In this document: in pieces, positions 27,870 through 37,345 of the stretch
Numbering within the stretch: position 1 is the first letter of the stretch
Layout of the letters: each line of letters begins with the position of its first letter
Program-made: the position numbers and the translations under genes
The notes under the pieces: model-generated
The model's input: only the letters and a program-made list of their open reading frames with translations
The model's database searches: none
Told to the model about the DNA's origin: nothing
Assembly: GCA_003213155.1 (NCBI GenBank)
Contig: QCNQ01000001.1
Coordinates: 84,462-148,461 of the forward strand
Direction of reading: 5' to 3'
Source: Pelagibacteraceae bacterium AG-426-G02
GTDB lineage: Bacteria > Pseudomonadota > Alphaproteobacteria > Pelagibacterales > Pelagibacteraceae
Length of the DNA stretch: 64,000 bases

Positions 27870-27882
27870 GTAATAATATAAC
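27870..27882. promoter_or_regulatory. Zur box 2, one mismatch
   Basis: GTAATAATATAAC differs at one position from the core of box 1 and is centred 18 bp away from it, on the znuC side. Two boxes would allow two Zur dimers to bind and each to cover one of the divergent promoters, or to bind cooperatively. The mismatch suggests lower affinity. Confidence 0.6.
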
Positions 27883-27903
27883 ACTTATTAGTCAAGAAAT
27901 AAA

Positions 27904-28650
27904 ATGAGCACTGATCAAAATATATTGGTAAAATTAAATGATGCTGGTTTACAGTTGAACAACAAATGGTTAGTCAAAGGAGTCTCACTACAAGTTGAGA
28001 AAGGTAAAATAGTTACTCTTATAGGTCCAAATGGATCAGGAAAAAGCACAACAGCTAAAATTGCTTTAGGTATTTACAAAAAAATTGATGGTTCAGTTGA
28101 AAAATATACCCATAAAGTTGGATATGTCCCGCAGAAAATCTCAATTGATTGGACGTTACCGCTAAGAGTAAATGATTTCATGGTATTAACTGAAAGTCTT
28201 AATAAAGAGACAATTGATGAAGCTTTGTCTTTAACTGGTGTCATTCATCTTAAAGATAAAAATTTAGGAGATTTATCTGGTGGTGAGTTTCAAAGAGTTT
28301 TACTTGCAAGAGCTATATCAAAAAAACCAGAGCTATTAGTACTAGATGAACCAGTACAGGGAGTAGATTTTACTGGTGAAATTGCTTTATACGAACTAAT
28401 TAAGAAAATTTCTGATGAATTAAGTTGTGGTATCTTATTGATTTCTCATGATCTACACACTGTGATGGCAGCTACTGACCATGTTGTCTGTTTAAACGGT
28501 CATGTTTGTTGCTCAGGTTCTCCAATGGATGTTGCAAAAAATAATGAATATAAAGCTTTATTTGGTGAACAAGCTTCTCAAATATTATCAAGATATGAAC
28601 ATAAGCACGATCATATTCATACAGATGAAGGTGAAATTAAAAAAAATTAG
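27904..28650 (+). CDS. znuC: Zinc ABC transporter ATP-binding protein ZnuC
   Basis: The ATPase of the zinc importer, 248 aa. Walker A GPNGSGKST, Q-loop region VGYVPQKISIDWTLPLRVNDF (typical for metal-type ABC proteins), signature LSGGEFQRVLLARA and Walker B LLVLDEPVQGVDF are all visible. A short His-rich tail (EHKHDHIHTDEG) may bind zinc, as seen in some ZnuC proteins. znuB follows immediately without a gap. Confidence 0.97.
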   Translation: MSTDQNILVKLNDAGLQLNNKWLVKGVSLQVEKGKIVTLIGPNGSGKSTTAKIALGIYKKIDGSVEKYTHKVGYVPQKISIDWTLPLRVNDFMVLTESLNKETIDEALSLTGVIHLKDKNLGDLSGGEFQRVLLARAISKKPELLVLDEPVQGVDFTGEIALYELIKKISDELSCGILLISHDLHTVMAATDHVVCLNGHVCCSGSPMDVAKNNEYKALFGEQASQILSRYEHKHDHIHTDEGEIKKN

Positions 28651-29454
28651 ATGTTTGATGATTTTTTTATAAGAGCTTTGGTAGCTGGAATTGGGGTTGC
28701 TTTTGTAACAGGACCTCTTGGTTGCTTTGTTATATGGAGAAGATTATCTTATTTTGGTGACACCTTAGCTCACTCTGCTCTATTGGGAGTGACATTAGCG
28801 TTTACTATGGAGTTTAATATTGCGCTATCGGTGTTTATCATTTCATCTCTGATAGCACTTATTTTAATTCAACTTCAAAAAAAAACTAATTTACCAGGTG
28901 ATGCTTTATTGGGTCTTTTAGCACACTCATCTCTGGCAGTTGGACTTGTTGTTATAGGTTTTTTAACATTTATCAGGTTTGATATTATGGGATTATTATT
29001 TGGAGATATTTTAGCGGTTTCAGTTGATGATTTGTTGATCATATGGATTGGAGGAGCATTAATCCTTTTAGTTCTAAAATTAATTTGGAAGCCTTTATTC
29101 GCTTCAACAGTAAATTATGAACTAGCAGATGCAGAAGGCTTAAATCCAGACAGAGCTAAGGCAATCTTTACTATTTTAATGGCTGCTATCATTGCTATTT
29201 CAATTAAAATGGTTGGATTGTTATTAATCACTGGGATGTTAATTATTCCCGCTGCAATGGCCAGAAATTTATCATCAAGTCCACAAAGTATGGTTATCTA
29301 TTCAATTATAGGAGGCTTGTTATCTGTAATTATAGGATTGTTTACGTCTTTAGAGTTTAATACATCCTCAGGTCCATCAATTATAACAGCAGCTTTATTA
29401 TTATTCATACTTTCATTATTTAAAATAAAACAATCTATTAAATTGAAAAATTAG
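28651..29454 (+). CDS. znuB: Zinc ABC transporter permease ZnuB
   Basis: The 267-aa permease has 7-8 membrane helices and family segments GPLGCFVIWRRLSYFGDTLAHSALLGV and MVGLLLITGMLIIPAAMARNL of the ABC-3 metal permeases. It is directly joined to znuC and 15 bp before zur, so znuC-znuB-zur form one operon that is probably autoregulated through the Zur boxes. Confidence 0.97.
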   Translation: MFDDFFIRALVAGIGVAFVTGPLGCFVIWRRLSYFGDTLAHSALLGVTLAFTMEFNIALSVFIISSLIALILIQLQKKTNLPGDALLGLLAHSSLAVGLVVIGFLTFIRFDIMGLLFGDILAVSVDDLLIIWIGGALILLVLKLIWKPLFASTVNYELADAEGLNPDRAKAIFTILMAAIIAISIKMVGLLLITGMLIIPAAMARNLSSSPQSMVIYSIIGGLLSVIIGLFTSLEFNTSSGPSIITAALLLFILSLFKIKQSIKLKN

Positions 29455-29469
29455 TGAGGAATCAGTAAA

Positions 29470-29871
29470 ATGAAAACAATGCATAAAGAACATACTCTCA
29501 CAAAAAATCAGCAAATTATTTTTGATTTAATTGATAAATCTCCTGAACCAATGAAAGCTTATTCAATCCTTTTTAATGTTCAAAAAAAAGGCATTAAAGC
29601 TCCCCTACAAGTTTATCGAGCATTAGATAAACTAGTGGAAATAGGAAAAATTCACAAAATAGAGAGTCGAAATGCATTTATTGCGTGTCACAATTCAAGC
29701 TGTCGAGTGGCTAAAGCTACAGCGTTTTCTATCTGTGAGATTTGTGAGAAAGTAACAGAAATAAGTAGTGCAGGTCTTTCCAAATACTTAGCTAACTTCA
29801 AAGACAAAGATGGTATGAAATATAGTAAATACAATCTTGAGTTTTTTGGATTATGTAAAAAGTGTAGATAA
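29470..29871 (+). CDS. zur: Zinc uptake regulator, Fur family
   Basis: A 133-aa Fur-family repressor. The N-terminal winged helix (TKNQQIIFDLIDKSPEPMKAYSILFNV...APLQVYRALDKLVEIGKIHKIES) is followed by a metal-binding domain with Cys pairs CHNSSC, CEIC and CKKC. The Zur identity comes from sequence character and its position in the znu operon next to Zur boxes. A good ribosome-binding site (GAGGAA) precedes the ATG. Confidence 0.93.
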   Translation: MKTMHKEHTLTKNQQIIFDLIDKSPEPMKAYSILFNVQKKGIKAPLQVYRALDKLVEIGKIHKIESRNAFIACHNSSCRVAKATAFSICEICEKVTEISSAGLSKYLANFKDKDGMKYSKYNLEFFGLCKKCR

Positions 29872-29915
29872 GTTATTATCTAAAATCAAAATAAAACAAG
29901 CTGAAAGGAAAACGT

Positions 29916-30137
29916 ATGTTTATTAAGAAGTATCTTAAATGGATAAGCACATTTCTAGTTTTAGTTGGTATTTTATTAACAAACCTAAATATATATCCTT
30001 TAAATATTTATTTTCACGGATTAGGTGTTGTTGGATGGACTATCGCTGGATTCGTTAGCAAAGACAAAGCGATACTTACTAACTTTGGATTACAAATTCC
30101 ATTGTTCTTAGTAGGGATTTATAAAATAATTATTTAA
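29916..30137 (+). CDS. Small two-span membrane protein of unknown function
   Basis: A 73-aa protein, basic at the N-terminus (MFIKKYLKWI), with two or three short hydrophobic helices (about residues 9-25, 33-48 and 58-73). An AAAGGAAA ribosome-binding site lies 6 bp before the ATG. It follows zur by 44 bp on the same strand and may be read from the znu promoter. Its stop overlaps the phoB stop by 4 bp. I recognise no motif; a role in metal or envelope homeostasis is only a guess from position. Confidence 0.6.
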   Translation: MFIKKYLKWISTFLVLVGILLTNLNIYPLNIYFHGLGVVGWTIAGFVSKDKAILTNFGLQIPLFLVGIYKIII

Positions 30138-30817
30138 ATTAAAGAATAACCCGCGGCTCTAACTGTTCGAATTAACTCTTTTTTACCTTCAATATTGATT
30201 GATTGTCTTAGTCTTCTAATATGAACGTCAATAGTTCTGCTCTCTACATTGACATTATTAGGCCAAACTGTTTCTAAAATTTGATCCCGAGAATAAACTC
30301 TTTTGGGATTTGTTAAGAAAAATTCTAATAATCTAAATTCTGTAGGGCCAAGTTGAATTTCTTTATCTGATCTAAAAACTCTTTTTTCTATTCTATCTAA
30401 TTTTAAATCTTCAAATATTAATTCATTTGCAACAACTTTAGGATCAGATCTTCTTAGAACAGCTTTTATTCGAGCAGATAGCTCATTAAAACTGAATGGT
30501 TTTGTGACATAATCATCTACACCACTTTCAAGACCTTTTATCTTGTCTTCTTCCTCTCCTTTGGCTGTAAGCATAATGATAGGAAGGCTCTTAAAATTAC
30601 TATCTCTTCTAATATTTTTACAGATATCTATCCCTGATAAATCCGGTAGCATCCAATCTAATAAGAGTAGATTAGGTTCAAATTTTTTTAGTTCTTTTAA
30701 ACCTTCATTTCCATTTAATGATGAGGAGACAACAAAACCCTCTTTTTCTAAATTATGTTGGATTAATTGAACTATTGAAGCTTCATCTTCAATAATAAAA
30801 ATTTTTCCTTTCATCAA
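30134..30817 (-). CDS. phoB: Phosphate regulon response regulator PhoB
   Basis: An OmpR-class regulator of 227 aa: receiver domain (about 4-120) with phospho-acceptor Asp in LLLLDWMLPDLSG and Lys in YVTKPFS, and a C-terminal winged helix (about 130-227) with the RTIDVHIRRLRQSI recognition helix. It activates phosphate-starvation genes by binding Pho boxes. It is the last gene of the phoR-pst-phoU-phoB cluster, 1 bp after phoU. Confidence 0.96.
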   Translation of the reverse strand: MMKGKIFIIEDEASIVQLIQHNLEKEGFVVSSSLNGNEGLKELKKFEPNLLLLDWMLPDLSGIDICKNIRRDSNFKSLPIIMLTAKGEEEDKIKGLESGVDDYVTKPFSFNELSARIKAVLRRSDPKVVANELIFEDLKLDRIEKRVFRSDKEIQLGPTEFRLLEFFLTNPKRVYSRDQILETVWPNNVNVESRTIDVHIRRLRQSINIEGKKELIRTVRAAGYSLI

Positions 30818-30818
30818 A

Positions 30819-31511
30819 TTATTCTTGGATTACTTTACCCTTTGGCCTACTACCTTTTAGATATTCACCCTTTACTAAATAACATACTGTTTCAGCAATA
30901 TTCGTTATATGATCGCCTGCTCTTTCCAAATTTTTTGTAGCAAAAATTAAATGTGTAGAAAAATCTAAGTTTTTTTTATCTTTAGATAAAAAGTCAATTA
31001 CACTTTCCATTGCAATATAAGTTAAGTCATCAACTTGTTCATCTTTTTCCCAGACTTCTTTAGCTTTATCAAAGTTTTTGTTTACATAGCTATCAAGAAC
31101 ATCGTTTAGTTGTTTCATAACTAGTTCTCCTAGTCTTTTTAAATTTCCCAATAATTCATCTGGCAAATCTAGTGGTAAAGGCTTAACTTTTTTTGCATTA
31201 CTTTTTGATAGATCCCCTATTCTTTCTAAATCTTGTGAAATTTTTAATGAACTTATGGTCTCTCTTAAATCAATTGCCATAGGTGCTCTTTTAACCAGTA
31301 AATTCATTATTTGAGTATCTATTTTAGATCTAAATTTATTAATTTCTTCATCACTTTTAATGATTTTATCAATTGAGTCCTTATCAACTTTAATTACAGC
31401 ATCCATTGCGTCACTCAATTGAGACTCGGTTAAACTTCCCATTTTTATTAAAGAGTCTTTAAGAAATTGTAGCTCTTCTTCGTATGACTTTACTGTATGT
31501 TCATTGCTCAT
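30819..31511 (-). CDS. phoU: Phosphate transport regulator PhoU
   Basis: The 230-aa all-helical protein has the two tandem PhoU domains with metal-binding E/DxxxD motifs, and the characteristic LKISQDLERIGDLSKSNAKK and NLERAGDHITNIAETVCYLVKGE segments. It connects the Pst transporter with PhoR to shut off the response under phosphate sufficiency. Located between pstB and phoB. Confidence 0.96.
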   Translation of the reverse strand: MSNEHTVKSYEEELQFLKDSLIKMGSLTESQLSDAMDAVIKVDKDSIDKIIKSDEEINKFRSKIDTQIMNLLVKRAPMAIDLRETISSLKISQDLERIGDLSKSNAKKVKPLPLDLPDELLGNLKRLGELVMKQLNDVLDSYVNKNFDKAKEVWEKDEQVDDLTYIAMESVIDFLSKDKKNLDFSTHLIFATKNLERAGDHITNIAETVCYLVKGEYLKGSRPKGKVIQE

Positions 31512-31514
31512 AAT

Positions 31515-32276
31515 TTATCCAAATCTACCTGTAATATAGTCTTGTGTCATTTTATTGTCAGGATTTTTAAAAATTTTCTCAGTTTTTCCAACTTCAATTA
31601 ACTTTCCTAGGTGAAAAAACCCAGTTTTTTGTGAAACACGTACAGCCTGAGCCATTGAGTGTGTCACTATTACAATCGTATAAGTTTTTTTTAATTCATC
31701 AATTAATTCTTCAATTTTTGCAGTAGCAATTGGGTCTAATGCTGAACATGGTTCATCCATTAAGATCACTTCAGGATTAACAGATATAGCTCTCGCTATA
31801 CAAAGTCTTTGTTGCTGTCCTCCTGATAAACTTGTGCCTGGTTCATCTAGTCTATCTTTAACTTCTTCCCATAAAGCAGATTTTTTTAAACTGTTCTCAA
31901 CAATTTGATCTAGTTCGCTTTTGGTTTCGCCTTTTCCATGAATTTTAGGACCATAGGAAATATTATCATATATACTTTTTGGAAATGGATTTGGCTTTTG
32001 AAAAACCATTCCAACTCTTTCTCGTAATGAGACAACATCCAGATCTTTATCATTAATATTAATACCATCCATTTCAATATTTCCAGTAACTTTACAAATA
32101 TCGATTACATCATTCATTCTGTTAATGCATCTTATAAAAGTTGATTTACCACATCCAGATGGACCAATTAAAGCAGTCACTTCTTTTTCATTTAAATCTA
32201 AATTAACATCAAACAATGCTTGTTTATCACCATAATAAACATTTAAATTTTTTGATTTTATCTTAACATTACTCAT
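31515..32276 (-). CDS. pstB: Phosphate ABC transporter ATP-binding protein PstB
   Basis: The 253-aa ATPase shows Walker [20 protein letters not shown] (diagnostic of PstB), [15 protein letters not shown], signature [14 protein letters not shown] and Walker [13 protein letters not shown]. It follows pstA with no gap and precedes phoU. Confidence 0.98.
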   Translation of the reverse strand: MSNVKIKSKNLNVYYGDKQALFDVNLDLNEKEVTALIGPSGCGKSTFIRCINRMNDVIDICKVTGNIEMDGININDKDLDVVSLRERVGMVFQKPNPFPKSIYDNISYGPKIHGKGETKSELDQIVENSLKKSALWEEVKDRLDEPGTSLSGGQQQRLCIARAISVNPEVILMDEPCSALDPIATAKIEELIDELKKTYTIVIVTHSMAQAVRVSQKTGFFHLGKLIEVGKTEKIFKNPDNKMTQDYITGRFG

Positions 32277-33539
32277 TTAATTCCATCGTTTTTCGAATTT
32301 TTGTCTTAAGTATACTGCAATAAAATTCATTACAATTAAAAAACTTAAGAGCATCATAATAGTTGCTGAAGTTTTCTCAACAAAGCCTCTTTCTGCGGAC
32401 TCTGACCATAAATATACTTGAACAGGTAAAGAAGATGATGGATCAATTGGACTTGACGGTATGTCAACAACAAATGCAACCATTCCAATTAATATAAGTG
32501 GTGCAGTTTCGCCTAATGCTTGCGCTAATCCAATTATAGTTCCTGATAAAGTGCCAGGTAGTGCTAACGGTACTACATGGTGAAAAACAGATTGAAATTT
32601 AGATGCACCAACTGCTAAAGCGCCCTCTCTTATTGAAGGTGGAACAGCTTTTAATGAAGCTCTACATGGAATAATAATTCTTGGTAAAGTCATTAACGCT
32701 AAAGTTATTCCAGCAACTAATGGTGTTGATCTCGGTAATTGGATAGTTGCAAGCAAAATTTGTAAAGCAAGTAAACCGTAAACAATAGATGGCACTGCTG
32801 CTAAATTATTTATATTAATTTCAATAAAATCTGTAATTTTATTTTTTGGAGCGAACTCTTCCAAGTAAATCGACGCTAGAACAGCCACTGGAAAAGCTAA
32901 TAATAAACAAATTAAAATACTATAAAATGATCCAACTAAAGCTCCACCTATACCTGCTAGTTCTGGATCTCTAGAGTCACCATTGTTAAAAAAATAATTG
33001 TTAAAATTTTTACTTATTTTTTTATTTTCAACAAAATAATCGTAAATAACTAATTGAAAATCAGAAATTCTTCTTCTTTCTTCGGGTAAATCTCTTGGAT
33101 AATTACCTTTATGTAATTGATCAATGTCATCAGAGGCTGTTAAATCTAATGTAATTGTTTTACCTATTAAGTTATTATCATTTAAAAAAGCTTTTTTAAT
33201 CTCAATTTCAGCATCACCACTAAATAGTTTTAATAATTCATCTTCCTCATCTCTATCTTTTGCTGGATAAGCCTTTATTAAATTTTCAATCATAATATCG
33301 TAAAAATCAGCTTCCATTATTTCTTCTTGGGATGCACCATTTTGAATTTCTAGTAATTCCTGATCAAAGAAAACTTCAGTGGTAATTACTGTTTTTTTAA
33401 AGGCTGAACTTCCTTTTGAGAAAATATTTTGAACTAGAATAACAACAAACAACAAAGCAACAAAGATAGATGTTAATCCGTAAAATCTAAATCTTTTTTC
33501 TGCTCGGTGTCTTTTTTTTAATCTTTCTTCTTTAGTCAT
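32277..33539 (-). CDS. pstA: Phosphate ABC transporter permease PstA
   Basis: The protein has 420 aa, longer than E. coli PstA (about 296), because a roughly 150-residue, charged, presumably periplasmic segment lies between the first membrane helix and the permease core. This insertion is typical of alphaproteobacterial PstA (the DUF3333 region). The core carries the permease motif SLKAVPPSIREGALAVGASKFQSVFHHVVPLALPG. It overlaps pstC by 8 bp. Confidence 0.95.
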   Translation of the reverse strand: MTKEERLKKRHRAEKRFRFYGLTSIFVALLFVVILVQNIFSKGSSAFKKTVITTEVFFDQELLEIQNGASQEEIMEADFYDIMIENLIKAYPAKDRDEEDELLKLFSGDAEIEIKKAFLNDNNLIGKTITLDLTASDDIDQLHKGNYPRDLPEERRRISDFQLVIYDYFVENKKISKNFNNYFFNNGDSRDPELAGIGGALVGSFYSILICLLLAFPVAVLASIYLEEFAPKNKITDFIEININNLAAVPSIVYGLLALQILLATIQLPRSTPLVAGITLALMTLPRIIIPCRASLKAVPPSIREGALAVGASKFQSVFHHVVPLALPGTLSGTIIGLAQALGETAPLILIGMVAFVVDIPSSPIDPSSSLPVQVYLWSESAERGFVEKTSATIMMLLSFLIVMNFIAVYLRQKFEKRWN

Positions 33540-34935
33540 ACTTCTCTCTATATTTTTTGACTGCTCTTTGAGCGATATAATTCAATATTAATGTTGCTAT
33601 AAATAATGTAAGTCCTAAAGCAAAAGCAGATTGAGTTTTCGGACTATCAAATTCTTGGTCACCAACAAGTATCATTACAATTTGAGTTGTGATTGTTGTA
33701 GTAGACTCTAAAGGGTTAATTGTAAGATTTGCAGCAAGGCCAGCTGCCATAACAACTATCATTGTTTCACCTATCGCTCTTGACACTGCTAATAAAACTG
33801 ATCCTATTATCCCTGGAAGAGCTGCAGGTATTACGACTTGTTTAATTGTTTCTGATTTAGTGGCTCCTACAGCATATGAACCGTCTCTTAATGATTGTGG
33901 TACAGAATTAATTACGTCATCAGATAAAGATGAAACATAAGGAATAATCATTATTCCCATAATTAATCCTGCAGCTAAAGCACTTTCAGATGAAACAGTT
34001 AATCCTAAATTTTCACCTACTTGTCTAAAAAAAGGTCCAACAGTTAATGCGGCAAAGAAACCATAAACTACAGTTGGTATTCCTGCTAAAATTTCAATAA
34101 TTGGTTTTGAAATTCTTCTTACTTTAATTGAAGCATATTCAGCCATGTAAATTCCTGAAAATAGACCAATAGGAACAGCTACCAACATTGCAATAAAAGC
34201 TATGAAAGATGTACCTGCAATTAATGGAATAAAGCCAAAAGCATCTTTTAACTCTTCAAATTCAGCTGCAGTTATTGATGAGGCATCTCTAACGAATGCT
34301 CTTTGTGGACTCCAATTTGTACCAAATAGATAATCAAAAATATTAATGACTGAAAAAAACTTTATACTTTCAAAAAGTAGTGAAAATATTATTCCGAGAG
34401 TGGTTAAAATAGCTATTAAAGAAGATACAAACAATAAACCCTTTAAAATAACCTCCACATCGTCTCTAGCTTTATTGTTATTTTTTATTTTTTTTAAAGA
34501 GTAAATAACTGAGGCTATAATTATTCCAAAAATTAAAACTACTTTTGAATTTGTAAAAAGATTTATAAATTTTGCATAAGCAAGAGCACTTTCTTTCAAT
34601 ATACTGTCTATATCTCCAAAATAAGTACCTAAATGAATAGCCTTAATTTTTTCATATATTAAATTTGCTTCATTTTTATCACTAAAAATTGCACCTTGAT
34701 TTGCAGCTGTTTCAATAATTATAGATTTAATGATTACGGGTTCAAATAATGACCAGATCAATAAAAATACTAATGCTGGTATTGAACACCACAAAACAAG
34801 ATAGTATCCATAAAATTTTGGTAGAGCATTTAATTTGATATTATCTTTGATAGAAATGGTTTTAGTTTTTGATTTTCCATAGAAGAACAAAGAGACAGAA
34901 AATATAGTGATTAAAAATATTAGAACGATGTTCAT
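33532..34935 (-). CDS. pstC: Phosphate ABC transporter permease PstC
   Basis: The 467-aa permease has extra N-terminal membrane helices and a periplasmic segment before the conserved core with IMIIPYVSSLSDDVINSVPQSLRDGSYAVGATKSETIKQVVIPAALPG, the coupling-helix signature. It lies downstream of pstS across a terminator-like hairpin, and overlaps pstA, with which it forms the channel. Confidence 0.96.
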   Translation of the reverse strand: MNIVLIFLITIFSVSLFFYGKSKTKTISIKDNIKLNALPKFYGYYLVLWCSIPALVFLLIWSLFEPVIIKSIIIETAANQGAIFSDKNEANLIYEKIKAIHLGTYFGDIDSILKESALAYAKFINLFTNSKVVLIFGIIIASVIYSLKKIKNNNKARDDVEVILKGLLFVSSLIAILTTLGIIFSLLFESIKFFSVINIFDYLFGTNWSPQRAFVRDASSITAAEFEELKDAFGFIPLIAGTSFIAFIAMLVAVPIGLFSGIYMAEYASIKVRRISKPIIEILAGIPTVVYGFFAALTVGPFFRQVGENLGLTVSSESALAAGLIMGIMIIPYVSSLSDDVINSVPQSLRDGSYAVGATKSETIKQVVIPAALPGIIGSVLLAVSRAIGETMIVVMAAGLAANLTINPLESTTTITTQIVMILVGDQEFDSPKTQSAFALGLTLFIATLILNYIAQRAVKKYREKYD

Positions 34936-35001
34936 TCGCCCTGAGTGATATATTCTTAATGTTACAGAAATATTACAAATTAAATCTAAGATTGAATAAA
35001 C

Positions 35002-35032
35002 AAAAAAGGCCAGTTATTACTGGCCTTTTTTT
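35002..35032. terminator. Terminator/attenuator hairpin between pstS and pstC
   Basis: GGCCAGT (35008-35014) and ACTGGCC (35019-35025) form a perfect 7-bp stem with a TATT loop, flanked by A6 and T7 so that it works as an intrinsic terminator in either direction. It is 16 bp past the pstS stop on the minus strand, before pstC. Partial termination here would yield far more PstS than the membrane components, a common arrangement for binding-protein operons. Confidence 0.88.
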
Positions 35033-35047
35033 GGGGATAAATGAAAA

Positions 35048-36076
35048 TTATTTTAACTTGATTGTATTCAGATCTACTGCAGCTGTTCTAGTAACTTTGT
35101 ATTTATCTGAAGCTAAAGGAACAAGTCCTATTTCAGCTAAATAACCTCTGTTACTCATTGCTTTTTTCGAAGTAAATTCTTTAAGAAACTCTTTAATGCC
35201 TGGAATTACTCCAATGTGAGCTTTTTTTACATAAAAGAACAATGGTCTTGCAATTGGATAAGAATAATCTTGGATACCTTCTAATGATGGCTGAACACCA
35301 TTAATAGATGATGCTTTGATTTTATCTTTGTTAGCAACTAAGTAACTATAACCAAAAAAACCATATGCATCAGGATTAGATGAAAGTTTTTGTACAATTA
35401 AAGTATCGTTTTCACCAGCTTCAACAGCATATCCGTCTTCTCTAATTTTAGCACATTCCTTTTTAGCTTTTTTACCTTCAGCATCATAAAGAGATTTAGC
35501 TGTTTTAGTGCATCCTTTAACCATTACTAATGAATTCCATGCATCTCTAGTGCCTGATGTTGGAGGTGCAACTAATATTTCAATCTTTTTATTTGGAAGA
35601 CTAGCATCTATATCACTCCAATTTTTATATGGATTTTCAACAAGTTTTCCATCAATGTCTACTTTAGATGCTAAAGCTCTCCATAATTGTTCTTTTGTGA
35701 AGTCTGCATCTGGAGCATTCACTGAGTGTGCAAATGAAATACCATCATTACCTATTACTATTTCAATAATTTCAGCAACTCCATTTTTCTCACATAAAGC
35801 TTTTTCTTTTGTTTTAATTGCTCTTGATGCATTTGTTATATCAGGATGATTTGCTCCTACACCTGCGCAGAACAATTTCATTCCTCCACCAGTTCCTGTA
35901 CTTTCGATTACTGGTGTCTTGAATTTTCCACCTTTACCAAACTTTTCAGCTACAACTGTAGCATATGGGTAAACAGTAGAAGAACCTACAATTTTTATTT
36001 GATCTCTTGCGTAACTTGTTGTTGTAAAACTAAGTACTAAAAGAAACCCTAATAAAATTTTTACTAATCTATTCAT
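35048..36076 (-). CDS. pstS: Phosphate ABC transporter substrate-binding protein PstS
   Basis: The 342-aa periplasmic phosphate receptor begins with a signal peptide (cleavage after TTSYA, about residue 23). Phosphate-binding motifs are IVGSSTVYPYATVVAEKFG, ESTGTGGGMKLFCAG and APPTSGTRDAW. It is first of the pst operon, behind a Pho-box-like site and followed by a terminator-like hairpin, consistent with high, phosphate-controlled expression. Confidence 0.97.
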   Translation of the reverse strand: MNRLVKILLGFLLVLSFTTTSYARDQIKIVGSSTVYPYATVVAEKFGKGGKFKTPVIESTGTGGGMKLFCAGVGANHPDITNASRAIKTKEKALCEKNGVAEIIEIVIGNDGISFAHSVNAPDADFTKEQLWRALASKVDIDGKLVENPYKNWSDIDASLPNKKIEILVAPPTSGTRDAWNSLVMVKGCTKTAKSLYDAEGKKAKKECAKIREDGYAVEAGENDTLIVQKLSSNPDAYGFFGYSYLVANKDKIKASSINGVQPSLEGIQDYSYPIARPLFFYVKKAHIGVIPGIKEFLKEFTSKKAMSNRGYLAEIGLVPLASDKYKVTRTAAVDLNTIKLK

Positions 36077-36145
36077 ATTTCTCCTTTTTTAGATTCGTTA
36101 TGCATCAATAAATAAATCTGAATCTTAAATATTTTATTAAAGGAA

Positions 36146-36163
36146 AGTTAAAGTTTTGTTACA
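36146..36163 (-). promoter_or_regulatory. Candidate Pho box upstream of pstS
   Basis: Read on the minus strand the site is TGTAACA-AAAC-TTTAACT: two 7-bp direct repeats 11 bp apart, the architecture of a PhoB operator (7-bp repeat, 4-bp AT spacer). It lies about 70 bp upstream of the pstS start in the gap behind phoR. The match to the enterobacterial consensus CTGTCAT is partial, but the spacing and location fit. Confidence 0.6.
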
Positions 36164-36184
36164 AAGGCTAACTTTTTAGTTGAA

Positions 36185-37342
36185 TTAAATTGAATTAAAT
36201 TTCAAATCTATAATAGTTCCTTGGTTTTCCTCACTATTAATAATCATTTCGCCTCTATGTTGAGAAACAAGATGTTTAACAATAGCTAGTCCTAACCCTG
36301 TTCCACCAACACTCCGACTTTTACTAGGATCAACAGTGAAAAATCTTTCAGTGATTCTATGAATAAATTCCTTAGGAATTCCTATTCCTTGATCTGATAT
36401 AGAGACAATATTTAAATCACCCTCTTTTTTCGTGGCAATTTTAATTTCTTTACCCTTCTCACTATATTTAATTGAATTATCAATAAGGTTAGTAAAAATT
36501 TCTATCAATTTATCCCGATCACCAATAATTTTGAAATTCTCAGTTTTTTGCAGATTTAAATTGATGTTATTTTTTTTAACAATGTTTTCATAAGTCTTAA
36601 TCACGTAACTAAGCACTTCTATTAAATCTATTTCGTGTGTAGGCCTTATATGCTCCTGCAGCTCAATTTTTGATAGTGATAACAAATCTCTTATTAAATT
36701 TTCCATTCTTTCAGATTGAGAGCTCATTACTGGTAATAAATTAGTAACTTCAGAGTTCTTTTTTAAATCTGAATTATTTTCAAATGTCTCAAGTCCCATC
36801 TTAATAGATTGCAATGGGGTTCTAAGTTCGTGGGAAACATTTGCAACAAAGTCTGATTTTAATTGTTGAAATTTATGAAATTCAGTTAAATCTCTCATAA
36901 AAAGCAAACAAGATGGCTCATCAAAGAATAAATTATGATTATCTTGGTAAATTGTTACATTCATTCTAAGAACTGAGGGGTTTCGTAATTCTATTTCAAG
37001 ATCATTAGAATTTTCTCCATTGAAAGCTTTCTCAATTGAACTTAACAAATCGGGATTTCTTAAAAAGCCACTTATATTTTCATTCAATTTTGTTTGAAAT
37101 CTTTTACTTGCTGAACTATTACTAAATATTATTTCCTTGGATTTGTTTAAAATTATAATTCCTTCTGGAATGTAATTTAAAAGGTTATAAATAGTTTCTC
37201 TATATTTTTTATTCTCATTTTCCTCTTTATTGATCTCTTCTTTTTTTTCTTCTGTATTAATTCCTAAAACTCTCTCCTTCTTCAATAGAAAGAATAACAA
37301 AATAGCTATTATAATTAACAAAACATATGTTAATAATTCCAT
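36185..37342 (-). CDS. phoR: Phosphate regulon sensor histidine kinase PhoR
   Basis: A 385-aa kinase: one N-terminal membrane helix (about residues 4-20), a PAS-like region (about 50-155), HisKA with H-box FVANVSHELRTPLQSIKMGLETF, and an HATPase domain with DNSIKYSEKG (N box), SDQGIGIPKEFIHRITERFF (G1/F) and GGTGLGLAIVKHLV (G2). Its position in front of pstS makes PhoR the best assignment. It is separated from the sugar nucleotidyltransferase upstream by only 3 bp. Confidence 0.92.
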   Translation of the reverse strand: MELLTYVLLIIIAILLFFLLKKERVLGINTEEKKEEINKEENENKKYRETIYNLLNYIPEGIIILNKSKEIIFSNSSASKRFQTKLNENISGFLRNPDLLSSIEKAFNGENSNDLEIELRNPSVLRMNVTIYQDNHNLFFDEPSCLLFMRDLTEFHKFQQLKSDFVANVSHELRTPLQSIKMGLETFENNSDLKKNSEVTNLLPVMSSQSERMENLIRDLLSLSKIELQEHIRPTHEIDLIEVLSYVIKTYENIVKKNNINLNLQKTENFKIIGDRDKLIEIFTNLIDNSIKYSEKGKEIKIATKKEGDLNIVSISDQGIGIPKEFIHRITERFFTVDPSKSRSVGGTGLGLAIVKHLVSQHRGEMIINSEENQGTIIDLKFNSI

Positions 37343-37345
37343 AAA

